Source of the DNA: Saussurea involucrata
Taxonomy: Eukaryota > Streptophyta > Magnoliopsida > Asterales > Asteraceae
Assembly (NCBI GenBank): GCA_033807775.1
Contig: CM066321.1
Span: 235,096,350 to 235,160,349, forward strand
Reading direction: 5' to 3'
Length of the DNA: 64,000 bases
The notes below the pieces were generated by a model. The model was given only the letters and a program-made list of their open reading frames with translations. It had not been told where the DNA came from and ran no database searches. Within the stretch, counting starts at the first letter, position 1. Every line of letters begins with the position of its first letter. Shown here piece after piece: positions 25,016 through 35,766 of this stretch. A program made the translations under genes and the position numbers.

Positions 25016-26563
25016 ATAAGCATCAATCTTTTCAATTTCAGACATAGAGTTGAAAGGATGTACCTGAGAGTAAGATGATGAACACCAGTTGCCACCAAGG
25101 CAGTTGAAGTGACTGCCTTGTCAGAATTCTCCACGTCATCGATCTTTTCCATAAAACACATGTTGGGAGAGTCCTTGTCACTCTCAGAAGTAGGCTTATC
25201 AGCCAAGTCGTGGGTTTCAGCTAAAAGTCCCTTTCCTTTCCTAAGGAGTCCCTCATTCCTTTCCTTCTCTCTTATATTTGGCTTTGTACCTTTCAGCACG
25301 TTCCTGATTTTCCTGAGAGGAGGGTTGAGCACCTTTTCTAGGAAAGGTTGGCTTGGATACGTTGTTCTTGGATTTCTCACATCTAGAAGAAAATCTGTCA
25401 GAGGAAGTGGTCATAGTCCTTTCGACACGTTTGCTTCTACATTCAGAAGCGAAGTGACCTTTCTTGTCACATTTGAAGCATTCCTCATTTGACCTGTCAG
25501 TCGAGGAGTTTTTTGTGAAAGATGAGGGTTTTCTAAAAGATATAGATTTTCCAAAAAAACGAGGTTTGTTTTTGAACCCTGCCACCATGTCCATTTCATC
25601 AGTTATCCGTTCAACAGAAGTTTCCTCACCTTCATCATCAGCATCACTTAGATATGCCTCAGTTTGGTGAGTGGACTCATCTTGACTGTCGTTATCAGAA
25701 TCCGATGAAGGATAGGTGATACGGGGAACACACTGAGCTTTATTGGAAGTATCACTTACAAGGGCTATAGAAGAGCCTTTTGTCTTTAATGATGGACTTC
25801 CTTTGCATTTTAGTTTGTTCATAATTAAAGAGAGTTCCATAGAGAACAGTGAGGGGCATGTATTCAAGATCCTTGGTTGTCTTGATGCAAGTACATATGT
25901 TTTCCCAAAAATCAGGAAGACAGTCCATAAATTTGCACAGAACTTCCTCATTATCATATACTCTGCCCAACAACTTTAAATCATTAAGGAGACTGTTGAA
26001 ACAGTTGTAGTAACTAGAAAGAGATTCTCCCTTCTCATGAGTAAAGAGTTCATATTTCCTGATGAGAGCAATCTTTTTTCTTTTCTTAACTTCCTCTGTA
26101 CCTTCATACAGAACACATAGAGTGGTCCACATTTTTTTAGCTGTGGCAAAGTTGACCAAAGAATGATAGACCTCACCAGGAAGAGAAAGAGCAATGTTTG
26201 CTCTAACCTTAGAGTCAAGAGAAACTAGACGTTTTTCCTCATCAGTGTATTTCTTGGGGTTTTTGAGAATGTAACAACCATTAGTAGTGGATTTTTCTTC
26301 ATCCGAAGAGTCATCAGAATCATCCTTATCAACAGTTTCTTTTCCAGGTCTCTGCGTTTCATAGCGAGCCCAGACTCTAGGGACAATGGGCCCCTCATTG
26401 AGAATGGTTGGATAACTGGTATCCACTCCTTCCATGAAAAGCATCATCCGGCTCTTCCATAGAGAAAAGTTGTTGGGGTTAAACTTTGGAGGTTTGGCAA
26501 TAGAGCCATTTCAGACATGTTGTTTTGAAAATGAATTTCATTATTTAAAGAAGAGGCAACCAT
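25016..26563 (-). pseudogene. gag: C1 gag, N-terminal part (UBN2-like gag, CCHC knuckle 1)
   Basis: Gag forms the virus-like particle and binds RNA. The ATG at 26563 opens a short frame. The recognisable gag domain (motifs such as KMWTTLCVLYEGTEEVKKRK and LPDFWENI) is in another frame at 26447-25752. The zinc knuckle CFKCDKKGHFASEC (C-X2-C-X4-H-X4-C) is in a third frame at about 25480, and an acidic stretch continues near 25250-25030. At least three frameshifts therefore break the ORF. The reading continues, after the G1 insertion, at 1795. Confidence 0.8.
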
Positions 26564-26593
26564 TGCAGATCAAGTTTATTAATTAAACTTTCC

Positions 26594-26605
26594 GCTCTGA
26601 TACCA
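26594..26605 (-). other. C1 primer binding site (tRNA-iMet)
   Basis: Reverse complement reads TGGTATCAGAGC, the usual copia minus-strand primer site complementary to the 3' end of initiator tRNA-Met. It is two bases from the LTR end and fixes the orientation of C1. Confidence 0.9.
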
Positions 26606-26607
26606 CT

Positions 26608-27416
26608 TGTTAGTCCCAGATGGCTTAAACAGGTATTGTAGAGGGGGGGGGGGGGGGGGGTTGATTACAATACACAAAAATTCAATTAATTTAATTCTTT
26701 TATTGAAAAACTTCAACAAGAATTACACACAGAAAACTACAGATTGTTGCGGAAAAGAACAATTAAACTATTCTAACAATCTTTACAAAGCAAACTGAAA
26801 ACAAAACAACTTTAAAGCACAAAGTTTGAAAGCTATGAAGTTCATAAGGGAGAGAGAGAGTAATCTTGCACTAAGAAATCCTTTTTGGAACGCGTAACCT
26901 TGCATGGGGAGTTCCTTCCTCTTTATATAGTGCATGAAGCATTAAATGCTTAGGACACTTGTCATATGGAGATTTGAGTGTAGGGGTTGACTCTGAAAAG
27001 TTGATATGTCCTTTTCCACCTTTTTGCTCAGTACCAGGAATGATACCCATGCTTGATTGAGACAATATCTGAGATTGGATAAAACGACAAATAGTCACTT
27101 TTTCCTGACAGTGGACATTGTCCTTTAATAAATGATCTTCTCATGTTGGCTTCCAAAGGAGAATATCACCGATTTGTGCTGAGAGATCGGTGAGATGCAA
27201 GACCGAAAGTGAGGATGAGAAAGATCACTTTACCACCGATATGTAGCCCATATCGGTGGGCATGTTAACCGATTCTGAGGGAAGATCGGTTGGAGTGTCC
27301 ACCGATTTTCAGAAGGAATTTCGGTAGATTGTGACTTAGATGTTGTTGAGAAGAGTGTCATTCACTTCCACAATGAGAACATCTTCAAGCTTGATTTCGG
27401 TTGATCTTCGACTTCA
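26608..27416 (-). repeat. C1 5' LTR
   Basis: The right boundary of the internal domain is fixed by the primer binding site, so the LTR ends (minus sense) ...TAACA at 26608. The outer end is placed at 27416 (TGAAG in minus sense), where the LINE reading frame of N1 begins. A TATA box (CTATATAAAG, minus sense) lies at 26931-26940. The segment 27160-27420 holds many copies of ACCGAT/ATCGGT in both orientations. A run of 18 G lies at 26643-26660. The second LTR is outside the window, so the outer end is inferred. Confidence 0.75.
26643..26660. repeat. G18 homopolymer in C1 LTR
   Basis: 18 consecutive G, 35 bp inside the LTR from its junction with the primer site. Confidence 0.9.
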
Positions 27417-29622
27417 CCGAACTTTTGTTGTCTTGTCTAAATCATCATAATGAACCAAAATAAAATATTCTAAGTAAGATTTTGAGGTTAAAATAGGTAG
27501 GTCAATTTCAAATCTTTTGGTGACCCAACAACGATCATGAGGGTAGAAGAGTTGGTTGATCAAGTCCGTGTTCCAACCCCCGGATTGAGGATCTATCAAA
27601 TCGCCCACCGATAAAGTGGGCCGGGTTGGGTCCAAAGGCGTTTCCACTCAAAAATTATCGTCTTCCCTTAACCAAGGGTCTTTCCGAACGTTGATAAAGA
27701 GACCATTCCCGACCTTCCATCGGATACCCGCTTGAAGAACAAGTTGGGATTGCCAAATACTTCGCCAAATAAACCTGGGGAGTGACCCAATTTGGCTTCC
27801 AAAAAATTCCCGCGTGGGTAATATTTAGCTTTTAAAATGCGACTCACGAGGGAAGAGGGGTTTGACAAAAGTCGCCACACCTGTTTTCCAAGCATAGCGA
27901 GATTGAAAGCGGTAAAGTCGTGAAAGCGAAGGCCACCAAAATTTTAAGGAGTACAAAGTTTATCCCACGAAAGTCAATTAAAAGAGCGGGGACCCTCCGC
28001 TTTTCGGCTCCACCAAAATGAGTTTATCGTACGTTCCGTATTCTGGATGGTTGAAGCCGGGATAAGGAAGACATTCATGTAGTAGACTGGGATGGCTTGG
28101 GCCGTGACTTTGATGAGGATGGCTTTACCGACGGAAGAAATGGGCTTTTTCTTCAAATTCTGAAGTTTGGGCCACAATCTGTCTCAAATATGTTGGAAAA
28201 TATTTTTCTTCGAACGCCCCACTAGAGAAGGGAAGCCCATGCATCGTCTCGTATTTATGGAGTTGCTTATACCGAGGATGTGGGAAAACCCAAGCATAAG
28301 ATCGGGATCTAAATTGTTGCTTCCCATGATACCCGATTTAGAGTAGTTAATTGTTTGTCCCGACGCTTCTTCATAAATGGTGAGCATGGATTTAAATGAC
28401 GAATTTCTTCGATCGAGGCCCTGCAAAAGAAAAAAACGTCATCCGCAAAAAAGAGGTGAGAGAGGTGGGGGGGGGGGGGGGGGGGGGCTCTAGCCACTTG
28501 GCACCCATGAATACGACCCACCGATTCCTCAAAATTCAAGAAAGCCGAGAGACCTTCCATACACATAATAAAAAGATACGGGGAAAGAGGGTCGCCTTGA
28601 CGAATGCCCCGCTTGAGAGTGATGGGGCCGATTAAGTCGTTGTTTACTTTGACAAAATATTTATCGGACTCGACACACATCATAATCATGTTGATCCGGG
28701 GGGAAACCGAGGGGCCGCTAATATATGACTCAAATAATCCCAATTTAATCGGTCATAAGCTTTGCTTATGTCGATTTTAAGGGCCACTTTTCCTGCGGGT
28801 ATTATGGTACATGGAGTGAAGCATCTCGAAAGCAATGATGATATTGTCCGTAATCAATCGGTCTTTAACAAAAGCCGTTTGATTTTCCGAAATTATATAC
28901 GGGAGAAAAGTTTTAACCCGGTTAGCCAAAACCTTGGTGATAATCTTCAAGACCACGTTGCAAAGCGCAATAGGCCTATAATCCTGAGGGCCGAGGATAA
29001 CTAATTTTGGGGATAAGAGCTATGATAGTGTCATTGACTCCCGCCGGAAGAACGCCATTTTCAAGCAAAGATTTTTCGGCCTTAAAAATTTCGTCACCCA
29101 AAAACTCCCATTTCTTTTGAAAAAACCGAGGGTTGAAACCATCCGGACCCGGGGATTATCCGGGTGCATTTGGAAAAGGTCCTGTCTGAACCCTTCTTTA
29201 GTAGAAAATTTATTTCTAACGAAACAAGTGATCTCGTCCGGATGACCCGAACCGGCCGAATAAGTAAGATTGAAGTGTTCCGTTACAAGATCACGGAGCA
29301 CCGATGGATCATCGACCTAGTTGCCATTTGGTTATTTTAATTTCGAAATTCTATTGATCTTCCTTCGGCCAATGGCATAGGCGTGAATTTTTTGTTTGTT
29401 GAGATCCCCATCCTTAAGCCAATGCGTTTTCGCTCGTTGTTTCCAATGTGCTTCTTCTTTAAGGAGAGTGTTTAGAATACGAGACCATTCTTCTTCATAC
29501 GCCGCCGTGGCCAAGTGTTCTCGAGATTGCCGAAGGGTCTTTAGTTTTGCATAAGCCTCTCGAATATCTTTTTTGTACGAAGAATTGAGGTCTCTTCCCC
29601 ATTTAACAATTCACAATAATTC
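27417..29622 (-). mobile_element. N1: L1-type LINE fragment
   Basis: Minus-strand non-LTR retrotransposon pieces: a stretch before RT (AKTHWLKDGDLN), RT palm (RGIRQGDPLSPYLFI, HLFFADDVFFF), thumb and C-terminal sequence (GRSKKNIFQHI, VGKAILIKV). The endonuclease is missing on the right, where an Athila LTR probably inserted. The 3' end is cut on the left by the C1 LTR. It is the oldest layer visible here. Confidence 0.85.
27417..29622 (-). pseudogene. LINE reverse transcriptase (broken)
   Basis: RT copies its own mRNA at the target site. Seen in order from the right: pre-RT helices (29600-29330), RT fingers (29300-28760, several stops and shifts), palm with GIRQGDPLSP (about 28610) and the catalytic FADD box (about 28435), thumb and connection (28400-27970), and the zinc-knuckle-proximal C-terminus (27895-27417). 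A run of 21 G (28467-28487) translates as a run of prolines directly before the FADD box, where related LINEs usually have a short ISHL-like linker. Many frameshifts, so certainly dead. Confidence 0.85.
28467..28487. repeat. G21 homopolymer inside LINE RT
   Basis: 21 consecutive G on the plus strand, in a position where a coding LINE would not have it. Confidence 0.9.
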
Positions 29623-31530
29623 TGTTAGAGAAAAAGAAACTTGTTATGCAAGTAACCAACTTCGGAAAGTAAAGCGAATATTAAATTGCATAAAATAAAT
29701 GACAGTAAAAAAATTGCGTAAATTAAAGAGCGATAAAATTAAATTGTAGTAATTAAAGTGCAGAAATTAAAATGCGATAAGTAACTGACAGTAAAATGAA
29801 AGCATGAATTATAAAACGAAAATTTAACGACAGAGTTGGAATATTGCATGAGAAATCTTGTTTCAAATGTGGAATTATAGTGAGAATTGCTAAAAATTAT
29901 GCAAATGGAACCTTTAAGTAAACCACCACCGGTTACGATTGTAATATAATTTAAATCGTTAACCTGTGGATTTGGTTACTTAAGAAGCCCAATGATTAAC
30001 TAACGAAGATTTAAGTACTTGAAAACGATTGGTTTGTGACATTGATGATTAACACTACAATTATAGTAAAAAGCTCAAATTAACAAGCAAATGGATTTCT
30101 ATTTATTGGATGTTCAAGCAAAGACATTAACAATAATTAACCGTGAACCAAATGAGATTGGGGACCCGAAATGATTAGTCGGACTTCCGGTTAACTATAG
30201 TAACGAGATTGAATTAGAACCAACTATATAGGAATCGTGAGTTTAGAGACTTAAAGGTGAGTAAAAGAGAGAGAGATCGAAGGTTGTTGACAGCATGAAA
30301 ACCGAAGGTAACAAAAGTAACTAAAAACCAAGAGATTTTGTTATCTAGAAACCGTGAGTGTTTAAGAAGAAATCGATGGAAAGCAACTTAAAACCGTAGG
30401 TAAGTAAGTGAAAAGAGTAGATACGAACAAGTAACTAACGAGTATTGCAAGAGTGTCGGAAATGTAACGAAACTAGTAATATAGTGAATAACCAAACAAA
30501 GACTGAACCAAAACGGTTCAAGTCGTGAGCTAAAGCTACGACCGATGAGAACCGTGAGCTTAGAACTCACTACTACTAAGAAACTACTAACCACTAGCTA
30601 AGTGGGAGGTGCGTGGTGTTGATGAATGGTGTGTGTAGTAGGGGTTTGAGGGTGTGAAGTAGGTGGAGGAGGGTTTTCTGATGACCTAGAGGTACGATAG
30701 TGGATGCGACAGGAGGGTACAGAGGGTTTGGTCGAGAGGTTCTCACCTGTTCGAAAGCCGATTGTCGGTTTGGGATAGGTTCTCCTCGCAAATTCAAGAC
30801 AATGACACACATATATGGGTTGGCAGTGGTCGATTGAGGGTTTCAGAGTTGTTGACGCAACGGAGGGAATCCCGGTGGTGGGGATACAGGTTGTCGGAAA
30901 CTCGAAGGGGATGTTTCGTATCGACCCAAAAAGTCGATAGTGGCCATATAGGTTCGGTCAAAATAACTGGAGACCGAATGTCTCACTTCCGATGAATCGC
31001 CGGTGGGTGCGTTTAAATCCGGCATCATGGATCGTCGGTACATGGTTTTTAGTGTGGAGGAGTCTACAGTGGGATTATCGGATTGTGAAGAGGGAGGGTT
31101 TTTTGAGAGGGATTCGACTATAGCAGCAAGGGTGTGCAGAGATTTGTGTGTGTGTGATCGTGAACGAGTAGGAGTGAAATCGGGGAGATGGTTTTGTTTC
31201 ATGCGTGAGTGTTTTGATCGACGAGTTGCTCGACTTAATCGATGCAGAAGATGAATAGTTAGTTTCGACCGGTTCCTTTTCTTTCTTGACATACTTGACC
31301 GAATTAGGGTATTTATATGGGGAAGATGAATGGGTAAGAGATACAAGAGGGATTTGAGAACATAAAAATTGGCGGCCGATGAATTTTTTTTCAGAATGGA
31401 TAGCCGGCGATGGTGATGTCGTTCGGCAATGAGCATGGGGAGAGGAGAGCAAAGGGTGATTGGGTATTTGTTTGGACAAGGTTTTCTCTACATGCCTCAG
31501 TGAGAAAAATCAGTTCCAGAAGCATTAAAT
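29623..31530 (-). repeat. Probable A1 3' LTR
   Basis: About 1.9 kb without a recognised protein. In minus sense there is a TATA box (CATATAAATACCC, around 31308-31320) followed by an open but featureless frame (31436-30843), then an AT-rich tail and ...CTCTAACA at 29623. Position after the integrase and base composition fit an Athila LTR. No second copy is in the window to prove it. Confidence 0.45.
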
Positions 31531-31602
31531 GCGATGTACTCTCAATTAGATTAACTAGACTTGTTAAGTAAATAATGTGAAATGTAAACTAATCTAGTTG
31601 AT

Positions 31603-31745
31603 ACCAAAGGGCCTTTGGCCTAGCGGTATAGGAGCCTTTGTCCTCGTAGGAGGTCAGGGGGGTTCAAACCTCACCAAAGGTAAGGAGGGTGTGTGTTTAA
31701 TTGTTGCATTTGCCGTATATGAATATCATATACTTCAAAAAAAAA
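31603..31745 (+). mobile_element. tRNA-derived SINE, full length
   Basis: A-box-like TGGCCTAGCGGTATAGGAG (31616-31634) and B-box GGTTCAAACCT (31661-31671), spaced as in an RNA polymerase III promoter, then a tRNA-unrelated tail ending in poly(A). It is flanked by a 16-bp perfect duplication AACTAATCTAGTTGAT (31587-31602 and 31746-31761). It is non-coding and needs LINE enzymes to move. Confidence 0.93.
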
Positions 31746-31761
31746 AACTAATCTAGTTGAT

Positions 31762-32173
31762 GAGAAACTGATTTTAATTTAATTTGTTGGAAATGATCAG
31801 GCCCAAAAACAAAGATCAGTTTAAAAATTTAGAAAACTTGGGCTGAATTTAGTCCAAAAAGAGAATGACCGGATTTTTGAGGTCCAACAAAAATCAAATT
31901 TATTACCTTAAACTCAAAATTAGCAATTGCTTCCATTTCCTCCCGTTTTTATAAAAATATGGCCATAGGCTGGAAATTTTTATTTTTCTTATCACTTTGA
32001 AATCACCAAAATTCTATTTAAAAATTTCCTTTCTTTTAAAAACAACCCTTTAAAATATTTTTCTTTTTTCATTTTCTTAAAAGAATAAAAATGCTTTCTT
32101 TTCTTTTCTAAAAACAAAATATTTACATATCCTTGGATTTAATTAAAAATCCAAGAACTCACAGATCTTTTTA
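31762..32173. other. A1 3' untranslated stretch
   Basis: AT-rich sequence between the integrase stop and the probable LTR. No frame, repeat or promoter supported. Confidence 0.5.
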
Positions 32174-33188
32174 TTATTCTAGGAAGTGAACAACCTGAAG
32201 AGGTTGTTGTATCAGTGTAGAGGGTTCGATAACATGTTTTACCCTTTGTCCGTTTACCTTAAAAGTTGTTCTCTTATCTGGATCAATCAGCTCAATAACA
32301 CGATAGGGATAAACTTTTGCAATCTGATATGGTCCCATCCACCTAGTGTTTAATTATCTGGGAAATAAACTGAGTCTAGAATTGAACAGTAGGACTTGTT
32401 GTCCCTCAAAGAACTCTTTTGGAAGAATTTTCTTATCATGCCATTTTTATGTATTTTCTTTGTAAAGCTTGGCATTTTCATAGGAGAAATTCTTATGTTC
32501 TTCTAATTCACAAAGTTGCAGAGTCCTTTTTCTTCCGGCTTCATCTAAACTCATGTTAAGTTCCTTGATGACCCAATAGGCCTTGTGCTTTAATTCTACA
32601 GGCAGATGACAAGCTTTTCCAAAAACCAACTTATAGGGGGACATTCCAATAGGGGTTTTGTAAAAGTCCGATAGGCCTACAAGACATCATCCAATTTGGA
32701 GGCCCAATCTTTTCGGTGTGGATTGACTACTTTAGCTAAAATTCCTTTGATCTCCCTATTGGACAATTCAGCCAAACCATTCGTTTGTGGGTGGTAAGTA
32801 GTTGCCACCCTGTGCTGAATATTGTATTTGTCCAGGACTTCCTCTAATAAGTTGTTTATAAGGTGAGTTCCTTCATCACTAATTAGTGAAGATGTGATTT
32901 TTAAGAACCCTTACAACTGTTTTAGCATCATTAGAGTGGCAAGCCATAGCCTCCACCCATTTAGACACATAATCTATAGCTACCAGAATGTAGGCACAGT
33001 TGTTGGACAGTGGAAAAGGTCCCATAAAGTCAATGCCCCAGACATCAAACAGTTCTACTTCTAAATTTCCATCTAAGGGCATTTCAATTCTCTGAGAGAT
33101 GTTTCCACTTCTCTGACACTCATTGCAACGTTTTGCAAAGTTGTGAGCATCATTGTTTATAGTAGGCCAGTACAATCCTGATTGTAAG
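32174..33188 (-). pseudogene. pol: A1 integrase, core and C-terminal part
   Basis: Begins at the C2 insertion. Zinc-binding end CNECQRSG, core with FDVWGIDFMGPFPLSNN (first Asp), LISDEGTHL (second Asp) and HPQTNGLAELSNREIKG (Glu region), then the Athila-typical GMSPYKLVFGKACHLPVE and the C-terminal TRWMGPYQIAKVYP...FKVNGQRVKH. Damage: a frame change near 32880, TAG at 32677-32679 where Trp is expected (DVL-stop-AYRT), a one-base loss near 32660, and a further stop near 32360. The natural stop is at about 32174. Confidence 0.88.
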
Positions 33189-33924
33189 TGTAGGTTCCCA
33201 GATTCACGTTGTATCACATAAATGGTAAGAAATAGACAGCGGAAGCATTATATAAAGCCATTAAAATGTGAGTGATTGTGTAATACGATAATGTAACAGT
33301 GAGTATCAAATATAGAACAATAAAAATGATAACAAGATCAAATAAAATAAGCTGCTTGTATATTGATAATATGAATAACACCAAGAATACGTTCAAGTGT
33401 GTGTATTCGGAAATCTCACAGGGAACAAGATCGTACGGAGGTAGTGCTATGGAATGTTTCAGTGTGTGCTATAACAATTGTGGAAAACTATTCTTCCAAA
33501 AGCTTACAATTGTTGTTCCACTACCTCTCTATTTATGGCCTGATAAAGCATTAGACAGTGTACTATCTAACCCTGGAATGACACGTGGAAAGTGTGTCTT
33601 CGTCCTTTTAGGGCTTACGTGGAAAGTACGAACACGTGTCTAACACTTAGAGATTTCTACGAGACTTATGCTTCACAGAGGTCTTCAGTCACTAGAGCTC
33701 TTACGCCAGAGCTCTATTGGTCTTCTTGTGTAAACGGTTCTTCTATTGAATAAAAGAAGTCTTCTGCCAGAGCTCTGTCGAGCTCTGTTGATTCTGCCAG
33801 AGCTCTGTCAGAGCTCTGTTGGTCTTCTGGTTGAACTTCTTCTAAGTCTTCTGCTGGATCTCTGGTGGTCTTCTGACTTGTACTATTTTCAATACTTTTA
33901 CATAAGAGATACTTGGGGCTAACA
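33189..33924 (-). repeat. C2 3' LTR
   Basis: 736 bp. About a dozen or two differences from the right copy by eye. Contains a cluster of CCAGAGCTCTGTTGG/CGAGCTCTG words (33700-33840). The TATA region reads CCATAAATAG in minus sense, one base changed from the right LTR. Confidence 0.95.
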
Positions 33925-33940
33925 ATCTCCCCTAAGTATT
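33925..33940 (-). other. C2 polypurine tract
   Basis: Minus-sense AATACTTAGGGGAGAT directly before the 3' LTR. A second similar tract (AAGGGGAGATTATG, minus) is at about 34068-34081. Confidence 0.8.
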
Positions 33941-34058
33941 GAAAATAAAAAAATTGGAATTTATAGAGATATAAACAAAAGACAGAGAACTTCTACCTCT
34001 GTGAAACTTTGCACTATTCTTTTTAAGATGTTACATTGCAGAGCAAAGAATAAGTACA

Positions 34059-35391
34059 TTAAGCATCATAATCTCCCCTTAGCATTATGTCGAATATTCT
34101 GATTAGCTCACGGAAATCCAGCATAAGATCGATCTGGTTGATGTAGAGTCTGCGTTGCTCTTCTGGACATTTATCACTTGGGAGATTCTGGATGATGTTC
34201 TTGAGATACTGCAGCGATTCACTCGAGTACTTGTGGGTTTCAGAAACTCTGATGGCCTTCTTGATCTTCTTCTGTCGGCAGATGAAGACTGGAGGATCTC
34301 CAACTATGGTTCCAGTTCTGTGATGGCCATAACCCTCAAGGTTTTCATTTGGGGGTGCAATCACTAGTTTCTCAACTTCGAACTCTATGCCTAGCTGAAA
34401 GTCGATATGTGTTCTGAGATTGACGTGCTCTTGCATAGCGAATCTTACCTATGGTAAAGCCGTTCTTGCTTCTTTGTATCTGTCGTTGAAGTTTAAGCAA
34501 TAGGCGTGAAGTGTTACCAGATCATATGGGTTCAGAAGCACAAGATCGTTGTCGTTGAAGTGTTCGATCTTGCCATCTGTTGATTCAACAGCGTACTCAT
34601 GATACATAACTCTGTCATATTGGAATTTCCTGTGCTTGATGTTCATGATTCTGCGGATTCCAAAGTTTGAGTTTATGGCTTTGTTCAGGTTTGACTTCGT
34701 TTGTATGAACTTAGCCTAGCATCAGAGATTGTGTTTATTCTGCTTGGGTTTAGGTAAGGGTTAATGGGTACGACATTGACATGGATAATATCTCTGCCAA
34801 CATAGAGATAGGAAAATAGTTCTTCTAAGGATGGTTTCTCAGTGTGTTGGGTTGATGTTTCTGGGTTCTGTTCTGGTTGAATTGGGTTCTGATCTTCATG
34901 GGTTTCAGCCATAAGAATGTCAACATGGCGTCCGGGCTCTTGTAGAACTTGGGTTTGGACTTGGGGTTGAGCTTGGCTTATTTGTTCATCAACAGAGATT
35001 GGGATTGATCTCTCTGGTTCAGTCCTTGGAGATGAAGGAGGGGTGTCAAGTATGATGATCTCTGGTGGTTGTTGAGTTGACACTTCTGGAGTTCTGATAA
35101 CTCTGTCTTTGAACATGTAGTCAAACAGTACCATAGTCATCTCTGGTGTTTCTTCTTCTGTCATCCCCTTGTCTCCTTGTGTATCTTCTTCCATCTCTGC
35201 CTCTACCTATTTTGCTTTCTCTTTCCCTTTCCCCTTGTTTGTTTCTTTCTCTTTCTCTTTTTCTTTCTCCTTTTCTTTTTCTTTCTCCTTCTCTTTTTCT
35301 TTCTCCTTCTCCCCTTTTTGTTGTTCTGCTGACTCACCCGTCTAATTATCTGAGTTTCCCTCTGGAGCATCTTGAAAGTCATCATCATCAT
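34059..35391 (-). pseudogene. C2 env-like ORF, C-terminal part
   Basis: Continuation left of T1. Starts with an acidic run and a stop near 35342, then a Lys-Glu repeat (35210-35330), a Pro/Gln/Ser-rich region, and a more structured C-terminus with FQYDRVMYHEYAVES, NPYDLVTLHAYCLNFNDRYK and EELIRIF-like helices. Stops between 34685 and 34436 split it into three frames. C3 has a similar C-terminal organisation with a final helix-rich domain. The stop at about 34059 is next to a PPT-like tract. Confidence 0.75.
35212..35330 (-). repeat. Lys-Glu coding microsatellite in C2 env-like ORF
   Basis: Imperfect (TTTCTC/TTTTTC)n on the plus strand, encoding alternating K and E in the env-like frame. Confidence 0.85.
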
Positions 35392-35766
35392 TGTTAGATT
35401 AAATTAGCTCCTAATTTAATAAATGTTTTATAAAGAATTATTGTAATAGGGCTTTTAGATGGCTTTATGGTGTTTTAGCTACAATATGGGCTTAGGCCTT
35501 ATTATCTTGTAAATGGACCCTTTATAAAGAATTTTAGGGTTCATTTTATCATAAGGTCATTTAGAAGAATCACAAAAACACACTGACTAATCTCATGAGA
35601 GTCATCTAAAATGTAAAGTGTGGTGTTCTTCAATATTTCTTCTCCATATTATCTTCAATGAATATGAGATGAGTTTCTTTATTATTGTTCTTATTGTTCA
35701 TCTTATCTCTATTTATATATGGATTTTATTTCTTCTATTGTCTGCTTGTTCTAAATGGGACCAACA
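35392..35766 (+). repeat. T1 5' LTR
   Basis: Starts TGTTAGATTAAATTAGC and ends GGGACCAACA. AT-rich, with a possible TATA (TTTATATATGG) near its 3' end. Confidence 0.95.

Larger units (their letters stand above)
1..27416 (-). mobile_element. C1: Sirevirus-like Ty1/copia element, split by G1
   Basis: Minus-strand copia element. Reading leftward it has a 5' LTR, a primer binding site, gag (UBN2-like, then CCHC zinc knuckle, coiled coil, second CCHC), protease with an intact DSG motif, and the start of integrase, which runs off the left edge. It is interrupted at 1796-25015 by G1. The pentamer ATAAG occurs at both 1791-1795 and 25016-25020, and the C1 coding sequence continues across the junction. 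Two CCHC boxes separated by a coiled coil match the Sirevirus (Maximus/SIRE) lineage. The env-like region and the 3' LTR are outside the window. Confidence 0.88.

Noticed and set aside
30843..31436. 197-codon minus-strand open frame, possible gene
   Set aside because: No recognisable domain, Ser/Pro/His-rich composition, and it sits directly after a TATA box inside what is probably an Athila LTR. I treat it as LTR leader sequence.
31616..31671. tRNA gene
   Set aside because: A and B boxes are present, but no cloverleaf with an acceptor stem closes around them. The poly(A) tail and 16-bp duplication show a SINE.
35146..35397. Plus-strand Leu/Ser/Phe-rich frame resembling a membrane protein
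   Set aside because: It is the complementary strand of the Lys-Glu repeat in the C2 env-like ORF.
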